Assembly: GCF_038561935.1 (NCBI RefSeq)
Contig: NZ_CP102770.1
Coordinates: forward strand, 8,928,001-8,992,000
Length of the DNA: 64,000 nt
Source: Myxococcus stipitatus
Lineage (GTDB): Bacteria > Myxococcota > Myxococcia > Myxococcales > Myxococcaceae
Direction of reading: 5' to 3'
In this document: piece after piece, positions 16,114 to 24,499 of the stretch
Numbering within the stretch: position 1 is the first letter of the stretch
Layout: each line of letters begins with the position of its first letter
Made by a program: the position numbers and the translations under genes
The notes under the pieces: model-generated
What the model saw: the letters and a program-made list of their open reading frames with translations, nothing else
Told to the model about the DNA's origin: nothing
Database searches by the model: none

Positions 16114-18171
16114 TCACGGGGATGGGGGGCGCGAAGCATGAGGTTCCTCGGTGACAGCAGGTGAGTCCCGGTCGAGCGCCACCGCGAGCGTCGCGTACAC
16201 AGCGCGCCCCGGCAGCGGGAAGCCGGTGAAGTCATAGGCCCGCGCGTCGAGGAGGTTCTTCACCTCCACCGACAGCGTGACGTCCGGCCCATGCAAGAAG
16301 GTGCTCGAAGCCCCCGCGCTCCAGAACGTGCGCGACGGCAAGCTCCGAGTCCCCGTGCGATTCACGAACTGCGAGGCCTGATACAGCACCTCGGTGCGGA
16401 CGTTGAGCCAGTCCGGCCCCGCGCGCACTCGCCCCACCCACTTGTGGCGAGGACGATACGGCAACGGCTGATTGTAGAAGCGCGGGTCCCCCAGGCGGTT
16501 CTGCGTGCGCAGCCACGTGTAACCCCCACTGGCCATCAACCACGAGAACGGACGCGCCTCCGCCTCCAGCTCCACGCCCCACACTCGCGCGGCGTCGAAG
16601 TTGTACGGACGCGCCGCCAGGGGCGGATACAGCTCATACGCAATGAGGTTCTCGTACAGCGCGCCAAAGCCTCCCGCCGTCACGCTCCACCGAGCCCCCT
16701 CCTCCGCCGAGCTCCACACCAGCGCCGCGTCCGCATACAAGGCCCGCTCCGGCTTCAAGCCAGGATTGGGCAGCAACATGCCCTGCCGGATGTAGAGCTC
16801 CAGGAACGACGGCGCGCGATGGGACTGTCCCGCGTTGGCCCGCAGGCCCAATCCACGCCCCAACGACACCATCGCGCCAAGCTTCGGAGAGAAGAGCCAG
16901 TAAGGCCCCACGCGCTCCAGCCGCAGCGACGGCACCACCTCCAGGACACCGTCGAACAACGTCCACTCATCCATCGCCATGACGCTCGTGCGCCACCAGC
17001 TCGCAGCCTGTGCGTCCCGCGCATCGGTCACCTGCTCACCCGACGCGGCCACCGTGAGCGTCAGCACCTGCGAGCCCCCGAGCGGCGCGCGTCCCTCCAG
17101 CTCCACGCCCCCCACCGAGTGCCGCTGCGGCCCTCCCGCCGCCAGGAGGTCCCCCGTCACCTCCAGCCCATCGCGCCGGAAGAACCCCCGCGCACTGGCC
17201 TGGGTCCCCGCCAACAACCCCGACCAGCGCACGCCCAGCGAGAGCCGGTCCAGGTCCTGCCGCCCCGAGGACTGCGGGTTCTGCACCGTGCCCGGAATCG
17301 CGCGGTCCTCCAGCGCCAGCTCGGAGAGCACATCCAACCGCGAGCCCCCCGGCAACCTGCGCCGGTAGCGCAGGAGCACCCCACCCCCTCGCGCGTCATT
17401 GCGGGCCCGCGCTTCCGCGGTGACGGGGTTGTCCACCGCGGGCAGCTCATCCAGCTCGTAGGCGAAGTCACCGTCCGACCGCCCCGCATGCAGCAACACG
17501 AGCGCATTCCCATCCAGCAGAGGCCCCGTGACGGCGACATGCCCCAGCGCCGTGTTCCAGCTCCCGTACGTCACCTCGCCACTGGCGCGCGCGCTCGAGG
17601 ACGGCGCCCGCGTGACGATGTTCACCGCGCCGCCCAGCCCTCCCGAGCCATAGCGAGTCCCCGCGCCCCCCCGCAGCACCTCGAAGCGCTCCACGAGCGC
17701 GGCGGGGACTTGAGACAAGTCCGCCATGCCGCCCGCGCCGTTGAGCGGAATCCCATCCAGGAACACCAGCACGCCATTCGACGCCGCGCCGCGAACCACC
17801 AGGCTCTTGCTCTGCCCGTACCCGCCGGTGTCCTGCACCGCGAGCCCCACCGACCCGGCCAACAGCTCCGCCGTGTCGCGAGCCTCCCCCGCGCGCTCCG
17901 CTGCCTCGATGATGGTGATGGCCCCCGTCGGGTCCCGGCGCTCGGGGGACTCCGGAGGCGGAGGCGCCTTCCCCCGCACCACCGTCCCGGAGGACGGGAC
18001 AGGTGTCTCCGCCGGACTTGGACTCGGGTCCAACACCGCGTCCGGAGCGGACTCGACGGACGGCGTGTGCTCGGCGGGCACGGCGTCAACGTCTCGCGTC
18101 TGCGCGCGGACTTCGCCAGCGAGGCTGAGCGCCAGACACACCAGGTGCCCGGTGAAGAAGGTGCGCCGCAT
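16114..18171 (-). CDS. TonB-dependent outer-membrane receptor, BtuB-like
   Basis: A 685-residue TonB-dependent receptor expected to import cobalamin or another corrinoid across the outer membrane. A signal peptide (MRRTFFTGHLVCLALSLAGE) is followed by an extended Pro-rich stretch and a plug domain with SLVVRGAASNGVLVFLDGIP, LVERFEVLRGGAGTRYGSGG and LGGAVNIVTR. A beta-barrel with aromatic-rich strands follows, ending with ARAYDFTGFPLPGRAVYATL. Length is close to BtuB (614 in E. coli) plus the N-terminal linker. The ATG at 18171 is preceded by GAAGG at 6 bases; the frame stays open to 18234. It is the first gene after cobalamin riboswitch 1, which is the main reason to call it BtuB-like rather than siderophore-specific. 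No btuCDF genes occur in the window. Confidence 0.9.
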   Translation of the reverse strand: MRRTFFTGHLVCLALSLAGEVRAQTRDVDAVPAEHTPSVESAPDAVLDPSPSPAETPVPSSGTVVRGKAPPPPESPERRDPTGAITIIEAAERAGEARDTAELLAGSVGLAVQDTGGYGQSKSLVVRGAASNGVLVFLDGIPLNGAGGMADLSQVPAALVERFEVLRGGAGTRYGSGGLGGAVNIVTRAPSSSARASGEVTYGSWNTALGHVAVTGPLLDGNALVLLHAGRSDGDFAYELDELPAVDNPVTAEARARNDARGGGVLLRYRRRLPGGSRLDVLSELALEDRAIPGTVQNPQSSGRQDLDRLSLGVRWSGLLAGTQASARGFFRRDGLEVTGDLLAAGGPQRHSVGGVELEGRAPLGGSQVLTLTVAASGEQVTDARDAQAASWWRTSVMAMDEWTLFDGVLEVVPSLRLERVGPYWLFSPKLGAMVSLGRGLGLRANAGQSHRAPSFLELYIRQGMLLPNPGLKPERALYADAALVWSSAEEGARWSVTAGGFGALYENLIAYELYPPLAARPYNFDAARVWGVELEAEARPFSWLMASGGYTWLRTQNRLGDPRFYNQPLPYRPRHKWVGRVRAGPDWLNVRTEVLYQASQFVNRTGTRSLPSRTFWSAGASSTFLHGPDVTLSVEVKNLLDARAYDFTGFPLPGRAVYATLAVALDRDSPAVTEEPHASRPPSP

Positions 18172-18246
18172 GCTCCGCCTTCCGCTCTCTCCATCGAAGA
18201 GAGAAGGCCACACGCCCATGTCGCCACGCGACACGGCCGCACCCCT

Positions 18247-18462
18247 GGGCAGGTCTCCTGGCTGATGAGCTCCGGCCTCAGGCGCACGTTGCGTCTGGCT
18301 GGAAGGGGGCTCCCACCTTCCCCTGGAGCGCCTTGAAGCCGCGGCCAGAGTGGCGACAACCGAAGTCCCCGGCCCTGTCCTCAGGGCTGCCCATTCACAG
18401 TGGCGGGACCGCGCCGGAATCGCACCGGCTTCCCTCTTGAAAGCCCGACATGGGCACCCAAG
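18247..18462 (-). promoter_or_regulatory. Cobalamin riboswitch 1
   Basis: The minus strand shows GGGAAGCCGGTGCGATTCC, then GGTCCCGCCACTGTGA, then GCCACTCTGGCC, and the diagnostic 3' B12 box GCCAGGAGACCTGCC at the 18247 end. All core elements of the B12 aptamer are present in order. It lies 75 bases upstream of the receptor gene and fills the gap between the FHA gene and the receptor. Confidence 0.95.
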
Positions 18463-18471
18463 GGCGCACCC

Positions 18472-18500
18472 CTTCTAGGGGGTCACCCTGGTCGCGTCAA
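18472..18500 (-). promoter_or_regulatory. Sigma-70-type promoter for riboswitch operon 1
   Basis: Minus-strand TTGACG (18500-18495), a 17-base spacer and TAGAAG (18477-18472) form a good -35/-10 pair. The predicted start near 18465 coincides with the 5' edge of riboswitch 1. The -35 lies inside the last codons of the FHA gene. Confidence 0.6.
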
Positions 18501-19073
18501 GCGCACCCGGGACTGCTGAGGATACGAGCGCACGTAGCGCTCGAACGCACACGCCTGGAGGAACACCACCTCCGCGCCCCCCAGCCTCAACGAGGCCCGC
18601 GTGAAGAGCGGAGACGGACGCCCCGGCACCACCAGCACGCCTTCCAGATACGTGCCGCCGTGGCTCTCCAGGTCCGTCACGCTCCACACCTCGGTGTGTG
18701 GCTCTGGACGAAAGCGTGCGTGCTGACGAGACACCGTGGGTTCGGGCAGAACGATGTCGCACTCCGGACTGCGCCCCACCGTCACCTCGGGGCCTCGGCC
18801 CGGGTAGCGGGGCCGCAGCTCGAAGACCATCGACTCCACGACGCGCGGAGGCAACGGGCCCATCAGCGTCGGCGCTTCCTCCGGGCCCACCGAGCGAGGA
18901 CGGCTCGGCATCGAGTCCCACACCAGCACGGGCCAACCGACATCCCTCAACAAGGCATCGGGGTCATCCTGGAGCCGTGTCATCAACACGGACAATCGAT
19001 GGAGCACGTCGTGTCCTCCGGGCCGGAAGGCAGTGCGTTCGCGAAGCTGTGCACGCCCCCGCCATCTGTCCAC
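18483..19073 (-). CDS. FHA-domain protein
   Basis: A 196-residue protein with a C-terminal FHA domain: VTVGRSPECDIVLPEPTVSR, then QHARF, then DLESHGGTYLEGVLV. The Arg and Ser of GRS/SRQH that contact phosphothreonine are retained. The first ~90 residues are charged, with VLHRLSVLMTRLQDDPDALL and a WPVLVWDS segment of unknown role. The reading frame opens with GTG at 19073, and an internal ATG at 18983 is a possible shorter start. It is the last gene before the B12 locus and lies 28 bases after the bactofilin-like lipoprotein gene, so it may be co-transcribed with the sigma-factor operon. The phosphorylated partner is unknown. Confidence 0.82.
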   Translation of the reverse strand: MDRWRGRAQLRERTAFRPGGHDVLHRLSVLMTRLQDDPDALLRDVGWPVLVWDSMPSRPRSVGPEEAPTLMGPLPPRVVESMVFELRPRYPGRGPEVTVGRSPECDIVLPEPTVSRQHARFRPEPHTEVWSVTDLESHGGTYLEGVLVVPGRPSPLFTRASLRLGGAEVVFLQACAFERYVRSYPQQSRVRLTRPG

Positions 19074-19100
19074 CCCCTCGCGTCCGGGCTCCTTTTCGCT

Positions 19101-20348
19101 TCACTTCTCCCCGGCGCAGGCGCGGCCCAGCGACAGCACGTCCTCGTCATAGTGCAGGGCCAACACCCCGGAGGACTCAATCTGGCGGACGAAGACGGAC
19201 CCGAACACCTCCGTGTTGCCGCTGAGGTTCAGCGCGGCCCCCGGCGCGTAGACGTTCCCCGCGAGCACGCTGCCCGCGGAGATGACCAGCGAGCCCGTCC
19301 CCGCGGAGTACACGCGCACTCGCGCCGGCGCCTCCGGAGACCCCAGCAGGAACTGGCCCGCCACCGTCACGTCCCCGCCGATGAACAGGTCCAGCTCCCC
19401 GGGCGGCACCACCTCCACGGAGAGCCGCTCGCCCACGGTGATGCCGTCGCGCACGAACAGCGCGGTGCGCTCGCGCACCACCAGGTTCAACCGCCCCTGT
19501 CCCTCGATGCGCGTCAGGAAGAAGCGCCCACACGGCAGCTCCAGCGTGCGCTCACCGCGGAAGTCCTCCAGCGTCGACGCCTCCAGCCCCGCGACCTCGT
19601 TATGGTTGTTCCGGGCGTGGTTCTCGATGAGGCCCCGGATGTCCAGGCGCGCGCCCTCGTCACACGCACACGGCGCCACCGAGTCCACCGGCTCGCGCCG
19701 CACCTCGGAGGCCGTCACCGCGCCGGACATGACGCGCCCGGCGGGCACCGCCAGCTTCCCCTCCACCGTCAGCGAGGCCACGCCCACGTCGCCGCGCACC
19801 CACGCATCCCCCGTCACCTGCGCGGACACATTCCCGACGAGCGGCCCGCCGCTGTACAGCCCGCCCCCCACCGTCAGGCCGCTGCCCAGCGAGATTCCAT
19901 CCGTCCCTCCCGCACTCAGCCCCCCGCCCACCCGCAGCGAGTCGTTGGCCGCGACGCCGCCATTCGTCGCCACCGAGCCCCCTGCCCCCCCTGGGATGTA
20001 CAGCCCCTGCGTGCTGCGGAACGCATCCGTCGTCATCGTCGCGCTCAGCGACAGCCGCTCGCAGGTGCACAACGCGAAGCGGAAGGCGCGCTCGGCCAGA
20101 TGCCCGCTGCACACCCGCGCGCCCGTGACGCTGTCACCCACCAGGAGCATCGGCCCCGTCGACGCGCAGAACGCCTCCAGGTCGTCGGGAGGGGGCTTCG
20201 GCCCGCTGTCCGACGAGGCCACCGGCCCACCGCCCCCGTCCTCCGTGTTGATGAAGGCCACCGGGTCCCTCACGGTGCACGCGGCGCTCGCCGAGAGACA
20301 GCCCAGCACCACGAACCGCTTCCACCCAGACACCCACGAGTGAGTCAT
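19101..20348 (-). CDS. Lipoprotein with repetitive beta-helix-like domain
   Basis: A 415-residue lipoprotein with signal GCLSASAAC. After a Ser/Pro linker, the central region is a run of short hydrophobic-glycine repeats (SVATNGGVAANDSLRVGGGL, LTVGGGLYSGGPLVGNVSAQ, AWVRGDVGVASLTVEGKLAV) that resemble the stacked strands of bactofilin-like or polymer-forming proteins. Two Cys pairs (CTCE, CACD) are present. Similar strands recur near the C-terminus (LVISAGSVLAGNVYAPGAAL). A structural cell-surface or envelope role is plausible but not shown. The ATG overlaps the TGA of the anti-sigma-like gene (ATGA at 20345-20348), so it is the third translationally coupled gene of the sigma-factor operon. 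Confidence 0.72.
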   Translation of the reverse strand: MTHSWVSGWKRFVVLGCLSASAACTVRDPVAFINTEDGGGGPVASSDSGPKPPPDDLEAFCASTGPMLLVGDSVTGARVCSGHLAERAFRFALCTCERLSLSATMTTDAFRSTQGLYIPGGAGGSVATNGGVAANDSLRVGGGLSAGGTDGISLGSGLTVGGGLYSGGPLVGNVSAQVTGDAWVRGDVGVASLTVEGKLAVPAGRVMSGAVTASEVRREPVDSVAPCACDEGARLDIRGLIENHARNNHNEVAGLEASTLEDFRGERTLELPCGRFFLTRIEGQGRLNLVVRERTALFVRDGITVGERLSVEVVPPGELDLFIGGDVTVAGQFLLGSPEAPARVRVYSAGTGSLVISAGSVLAGNVYAPGAALNLSGNTEVFGSVFVRQIESSGVLALHYDEDVLSLGRACAGEK

Positions 20349-21130
20349 CGCGTTGAAATCTCCCTCAGTCGCGTCCGAGCCGCTACTCCATGGGGTGATT
20401 CAGGGTGCATCTGGAGGAAGGACTCCAGCGCGCGAGCCTCCCCCGCCGTGTCGCCCAAGGCCCGGAGCGCCTCCGCGACACCGTGGCCCGCCTCCTCCGC
20501 CAACATGCCCCGGGGCCAGCCGCGCAGGGCCTCTTCGTATTGCCGCAGCGCGCCGCGCGCATCGCCCAGGTGCTCCAGCCTCAGCGCCCCCGAGGCCACC
20601 CGCGCGACATAGGCCGGCGTCCCTTGAGGCTCGCTCCGGATGACGCGCTGATAGAGCGCCTCGGCCGCCTTCCATTGACCGTCGGCCCGGTGCGCATTGG
20701 CTCGCCGCAGCAAGTCCTCCGGCGCGGGCGCGATGGACCGCTCCCGCACCGAGTCCACCTTGGCGGGACGGACGGGCGCTTCGGCCACGTGCGTCACGGC
20801 GGGCGGCTCTGCGGGCGTGGAGTCGACCTGGGCCGACGCCATCACCACCGGGTCCATGGGGGCCTGCGCGAGCGGCTGGCTTCCGCGCGTCACCTGCCAC
20901 CCCGCCGCGGCGGCGGCCCCCACCACGAGCAGTCCACCGCTCAGCCACCACTCGAAGCGGCGGCGGGGGCGCGCCGGGGGCGACGGCGCATCCACCGTGG
21001 CCAGGAGCGCGGCGCGCACCAGGTCGGTGGAGCGCTGACGCGACAGCCGACGCGCCGGGCCCGCGGTGTCATCCAGGGACCCGAGCAGGTCCGGCGAAGC
21101 CCCGTCATCCTCATCCAGGAGCCGGCTCAT
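20345..21130 (-). CDS. Single-pass membrane protein with TPR-like domain, putative anti-sigma factor
   Basis: A 261-residue protein. About 70 N-terminal residues (LLDEDDGASPDLLGSLDD, RQRSTDLVRAALLATVD) are followed by one membrane helix (WWLSGGLLVVGAAAAAGWQV). A periplasmic part ends in tetratricopeptide-like helices (LLRRANAHRADGQWKAAEAL, ALRLEHLGDARGALRQYEEAL). The ATG at 21130 overlaps the sigma factor's TGA (ATGA). Position directly after an ECF sigma gene, coupled translation and a cytosol-membrane-periplasm layout suggest an anti-sigma factor. No classical zinc-binding anti-sigma HxxxCxxC motif is seen, so this is inferred from context. The TPR part could sense or recruit an envelope protein. 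Confidence 0.72.
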   Translation of the reverse strand: MSRLLDEDDGASPDLLGSLDDTAGPARRLSRQRSTDLVRAALLATVDAPSPPARPRRRFEWWLSGGLLVVGAAAAAGWQVTRGSQPLAQAPMDPVVMASAQVDSTPAEPPAVTHVAEAPVRPAKVDSVRERSIAPAPEDLLRRANAHRADGQWKAAEALYQRVIRSEPQGTPAYVARVASGALRLEHLGDARGALRQYEEALRGWPRGMLAEEAGHGVAEALRALGDTAGEARALESFLQMHPESPHGVAARTRLREISTR

Positions 21131-21714
21131 CTCAGGCCTCCCTCCTCCCCTGTGGCCAACGCCCGGAGCGCCGCGCGCCCCAGCCGCAGCCGGCTGCGAA
21201 TCGTCTCGAAGGGAATCCCCAGCTCCTCGGACACCTCCGGCACGCTCATGCCCAGCACGTGGTGCAGCACCATCGCATGCCGCTGCTCGTCCGGAACACG
21301 GTCCAACAACATCACCATGCGGCGGCGGTGGACATACTCGTCCGGAGGCGCGTCCTCGGAGGGCACCGACACCAGCTCCAGCGCCTCCTCGTCTCCCCGC
21401 CGGGCCTCCGTGCCTCGCGCGCGCTTCAGCCACGCGAAGGTCGTCCGCGCCACCACCCGGTCCACCCACGAATGGAACTGCCCCTCCCCTCGGTAGGTGG
21501 GGAGCCCTCGTATCAGCGCGATGAGCGACTCCTGCGAGATGTCCTCCACGTCCCCATCTCCCCGCACCAGGTAGCGGACGAGGTTGCGCACCCGAGGCAG
21601 CAGCTCCATCAGCAAGGACTCGGTGGCCTCGCGCCGTCCCTGGATGGCCGCCTGGACGCGAGGGTCCACCCCAGGGCGCGCTCTGCCGATGGCTTCCGGA
21701 CCCGTGCTCGTCAT
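21127..21714 (-). CDS. ECF-type RNA polymerase sigma factor
   Basis: A 195-residue sigma-70 family factor of the extracytoplasmic-function type. Region 2 is visible in LLMELLPRVRNLVRYLV and DVEDISQESLIALIRGLPTY, with GQFHSWVDRVVARTTFAWLKR for -10 recognition. Region 4 carries the helix-turn-helix SVPEVSEELGIPFETIRSRL. The linker between them contains a run of acidic residues. The gene starts at ATG 21714 and overlaps the next gene by four bases. Operon order (outer-membrane-like protein, sigma factor, membrane TPR protein, lipoprotein) suggests control of an envelope-related regulon; the target promoters are unknown. Confidence 0.93.
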   Translation of the reverse strand: MTSTGPEAIGRARPGVDPRVQAAIQGRREATESLLMELLPRVRNLVRYLVRGDGDVEDISQESLIALIRGLPTYRGEGQFHSWVDRVVARTTFAWLKRARGTEARRGDEEALELVSVPSEDAPPDEYVHRRRMVMLLDRVPDEQRHAMVLHHVLGMSVPEVSEELGIPFETIRSRLRLGRAALRALATGEEGGLR

Positions 21715-21757
21715 CGGCTGGATGGAGAAGCGCCGAGACGAAACCGGGTCATCGACC

Positions 21758-22846
21758 TCAAGGCATGACCACCAGGGCCAGCACCCCTCGGGGCCTCACC
21801 CCCCAGCCTTTGTTGCGCATCACGAAGTTTCCGTCCTCGGAGTAACCCAGGAGCGGCCGGCCCATGACGGCATCCGCCGCGACGAAGGCCTCCACTCCGA
21901 CGCGCCGCGAAAAACGCCAGCGCAGGGACATCTCCGGGCCCGCCAGCACCGCGGGGGTGACGCCGGGCTGAGCGGCCTGGATGAGCTTGAACCGGGACTC
22001 CGTCTTCCGGGTGAAGAGGAGCCCCCCCACCCCCGCGCCCAGGCCCCAGCGAAGGCTCCCCGTGTCGAGCAGCGGCATGTCCACCCACAGGCCCGCCGCG
22101 TACTGGGCCAGCTCCACCTGGGTGCGCCCGTCATCGAGCGACGCGCCCAGGCCCGCGAGCACCTGGAAGCGCACGCGCACCGGGCGGAACTCCCAGCCGG
22201 AGCCCAGCAGCAGCCCCTGATGCCCCTCCGACGCATAGCCATCCAGCACGGCCATGCCGCCCACCAGCACCTGCCAGCGCAAGGGCGTGTCGTCCTCGGC
22301 GGCCGGGGGAATGGCCCACAGCTCGGGGGGCAGGGGCAGGTCCTCGCGGGGCTCGGCGACGACGGGAGCCGGGGCCTCCACCACCTCTCCCAGCGGCTGG
22401 CCCGCCTCCACCGCGCGCAGGGCGGAGCGCACGACGAGCGCCACCGCCTCCGCGCCCGCGGACCACTCGAGCGCGCCGGGGGCACCTTCCAGCCGGGCCG
22501 TGCGGACGAAGAGGTGGCGGCTCGCGGGCTGCGCGAAGTGGATGCGCAGCTCCGGCCCCGAGCGCTGGAACCAGAGCACCGCGCGGGCCTGGTGGGCCCC
22601 GGCCAGCTCGACGACGGAGCGCCACTGCGCCTGGGGTGACCCCTCCAAGGACGGCCCCGGCATGGCCCGCAGCTCCACGGGCAGGTCGCTGCTCTGGCCG
22701 CGCACGCGCTCGAGCAGGGCGCCATCCTCCTCGGTGGTGACGCACGCCACGGCGAGCCAGGGACTCGCCGCCTCCGCGCGTGACACGCCACCCAGGCAGA
22801 GGGCGGCGACGAGCCCCAGCCGAATCAACACGACGCCCGATGCCAT
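21758..22846 (-). CDS. Exported protein, probable outer-membrane barrel
   Basis: A 362-residue protein with a signal peptide (IRLGLVAALCLGGVSRAEA). The first half of the mature part is alpha/beta with WLAVACVTTEEDGALLERVR, and carries a segment on sensing or ranking (VALVVRSALRAVEAGQPLGE). The second half shows alternating hydrophobic and aromatic strands (WQVLVGGMAVLDGYASEG, GLLLGSGWEFRPVRVRFQV, LRWGLGAGVGGLLFTRK, MSLRWRFSRRVGVEAFVAAD) typical of small outer-membrane barrels. I do not recognise a named family. The ATG at 22846 removes 26 unlikely residues. It lies 43 bp upstream of the sigma gene on the same strand, so it is likely the first gene of that operon. Confidence 0.7.
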   Translation of the reverse strand: MASGVVLIRLGLVAALCLGGVSRAEAASPWLAVACVTTEEDGALLERVRGQSSDLPVELRAMPGPSLEGSPQAQWRSVVELAGAHQARAVLWFQRSGPELRIHFAQPASRHLFVRTARLEGAPGALEWSAGAEAVALVVRSALRAVEAGQPLGEVVEAPAPVVAEPREDLPLPPELWAIPPAAEDDTPLRWQVLVGGMAVLDGYASEGHQGLLLGSGWEFRPVRVRFQVLAGLGASLDDGRTQVELAQYAAGLWVDMPLLDTGSLRWGLGAGVGGLLFTRKTESRFKLIQAAQPGVTPAVLAGPEMSLRWRFSRRVGVEAFVAADAVMGRPLLGYSEDGNFVMRNKGWGVRPRGVLALVVMP

Positions 22847-22960
22847 GCCCGCGAGGCTAGCGTTGGAAGCCCGCACACGGGAAGCCCCGGCGGGCACACA
22901 CCTGGGCTCACCGTCACCGCGCAACCATCCGCGCGCGCCGGGGGCATGGGCGCGAAGGTG

Positions 22961-24217
22961 TCAGCGCCGGGCGCGCGGCGCGGCGCGCAATTCACGGCTG
23001 ACGCGCTCCGCCTCGCGGAAGACGCGCAGCAGGTTGCCGCCCAGAATCTTGTGGAGCTGCTCGCGGGTGTAGCCCCGGGCCAGCAGCGCCTCGGTGATTC
23101 GCGGCAGGTCCGCCACCGAGTCGATGGATTGCGGCGTGGAGTTGATGCCGTCGAAGTCCGAGCCCATGCCCACGTGGTCCACGCCGGCCACCTTGGCGAT
23201 GTGGTCGATGTGGTTGATGAGGGACTCGAGCGGCGGGCGCGGCACCTTCGCCGCCCACTCCCAGCTCGCCGCCCCCTCCACCCGGAACTTCGTGGCGGCA
23301 TCCGCGCCTTGGTGTTTCGCCGACAGGGCCTCCAGGGCGGCGTTGCGCTCGGGAGCCATGGCCGCGTACGACTGACGATAGGTGTCGTCGATGAACGCGG
23401 AGAAGTAGTTCACCATGACGACGCCCCCGTTGGCGGCGACGGCCTTGAGCATCTCGTCCGTCATGTTGCGCGGGTGGTCCGTCAGCGCGCGCGCCGACGA
23501 GTGCGACGCGATGACCGGCGCCCGCGTCACCTTCAGCGTGTCGAAGAACGTCTTGTCGGACACGTGGGAGATGTCCACGAGCATGCCCAGCCGGTTCATC
23601 TCGCGCACGACGTCCCGGCCGAAGTCGGTGAGGCCGTCATGGTGCTTCACGGCGGCATCGGTGATGTCGCCCGAGGAGTCCGCCCACTCGTTCGTGTTGG
23701 ACCAGGTGAGCGTCATGTAGCGCACGCCCAGCCGGTAGAAGTCGCGCAGCACGCCCAGGTCGTTCTGGATGGCGTGGCCGCCCTCGACGCCCAGCAGCGT
23801 GGCCAGCTTCTTCTGCTTGCCCGCGCGCGCAGCGACGATGTCCTTGGACGAGAGCGCCAGCACCATCTGGTCCGGGTACTTCTCCACCGCGTTGAGCACC
23901 GTGTCGATGAGGCGCAGCGCGCGGTGGGTGTACTGGCCGGCGAACGCCTTGGGCTCCACCCAGATGGAGAAGAAGGCGGCGCCCAGGTTGCCCGCGCGGG
24001 CGCGCGACAGGTCCAGGTGGCCCTGCCCGTTGGGCGGCTCCGAGCCCAGGTCGAAGCCTTCCTCCAGCATGCGCAGCGGCGTGTCCACGTGCGTGTCGAT
24101 GATGAGCGCCGAGTCGTGGATGGCCTGGGCCTTCGCGGAGACCGGCGCGGGAGCCACGGGCGGAGCCGCGAGCGCGGGCGCGGAGAGGAGCAGTGCGACG
24201 AGGACGAAGCGATTCAC
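22961..24217 (-). CDS. Membrane dipeptidase, peptidase family M19
   Basis: A 418-residue exported zinc dipeptidase. The signal peptide is FVLVALLLSAPALA. Family metal ligands are visible as IIDTHVDTP (His43-x-Asp45), the bridging Glu in LLGVEGGHAI, and later His in LVDISHVSDKTF and VIASHSSARAL. A C-terminal HVGMGSDFDGI with its Asp completes the active site. Relatives hydrolyse L,D- and L,L-dipeptides. The start is set at GTG 24217, preceded by GAGGTG six bases upstream; the frame remains open to 24742 but that extension looks non-coding. It is transcribed away from the ComEA-like operon, leaving a 282-bp divergent promoter region. Confidence 0.92.
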   Translation of the reverse strand: MNRFVLVALLLSAPALAAPPVAPAPVSAKAQAIHDSALIIDTHVDTPLRMLEEGFDLGSEPPNGQGHLDLSRARAGNLGAAFFSIWVEPKAFAGQYTHRALRLIDTVLNAVEKYPDQMVLALSSKDIVAARAGKQKKLATLLGVEGGHAIQNDLGVLRDFYRLGVRYMTLTWSNTNEWADSSGDITDAAVKHHDGLTDFGRDVVREMNRLGMLVDISHVSDKTFFDTLKVTRAPVIASHSSARALTDHPRNMTDEMLKAVAANGGVVMVNYFSAFIDDTYRQSYAAMAPERNAALEALSAKHQGADAATKFRVEGAASWEWAAKVPRPPLESLINHIDHIAKVAGVDHVGMGSDFDGINSTPQSIDSVADLPRITEALLARGYTREQLHKILGGNLLRVFREAERVSRELRAAPRARR

Positions 24218-24402
24218 GCGGGCACCTCGTGACGGCGGGGCGCGAGAACTCTTCCATGGAGCCCCGCCCTCGTCCAACCGTGGAGGTCGCGCGCGCTCTC
24301 GCACCGTGAGAGCCCCCTGGAGCCCCTCCACCCGTCCTCGGCGCAGGACACCTCCAGGCCCCACGCACGGTGCCCAGAGCCCATCCCAGGGGAGCACGTG
24401 TC

Positions 24403-24418
24403 TGGCACGGCGACTGCT
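24403..24418 (+). promoter_or_regulatory. Near-consensus sigma-54 promoter
   Basis: TGGCACGGCGACTGCT matches the -24/-12 consensus TGGCACG-N4-TTGCW at every defined position but one (C for the first T of TTGC). GG and GC are exactly spaced. Transcription would start near 24429, about 70 bases before the ATG at 24500. Sigma-54 promoters need an activator protein; its binding sites were not identified. Confidence 0.65.
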
Positions 24419-24499
24419 CATGCCGACGTCGACCTCAGGCGGTCGAGCCGGAGAGGGGCCGCGCCGTGGTGGCGCGGTCGAGCGTGGTGGAGGTGGATG

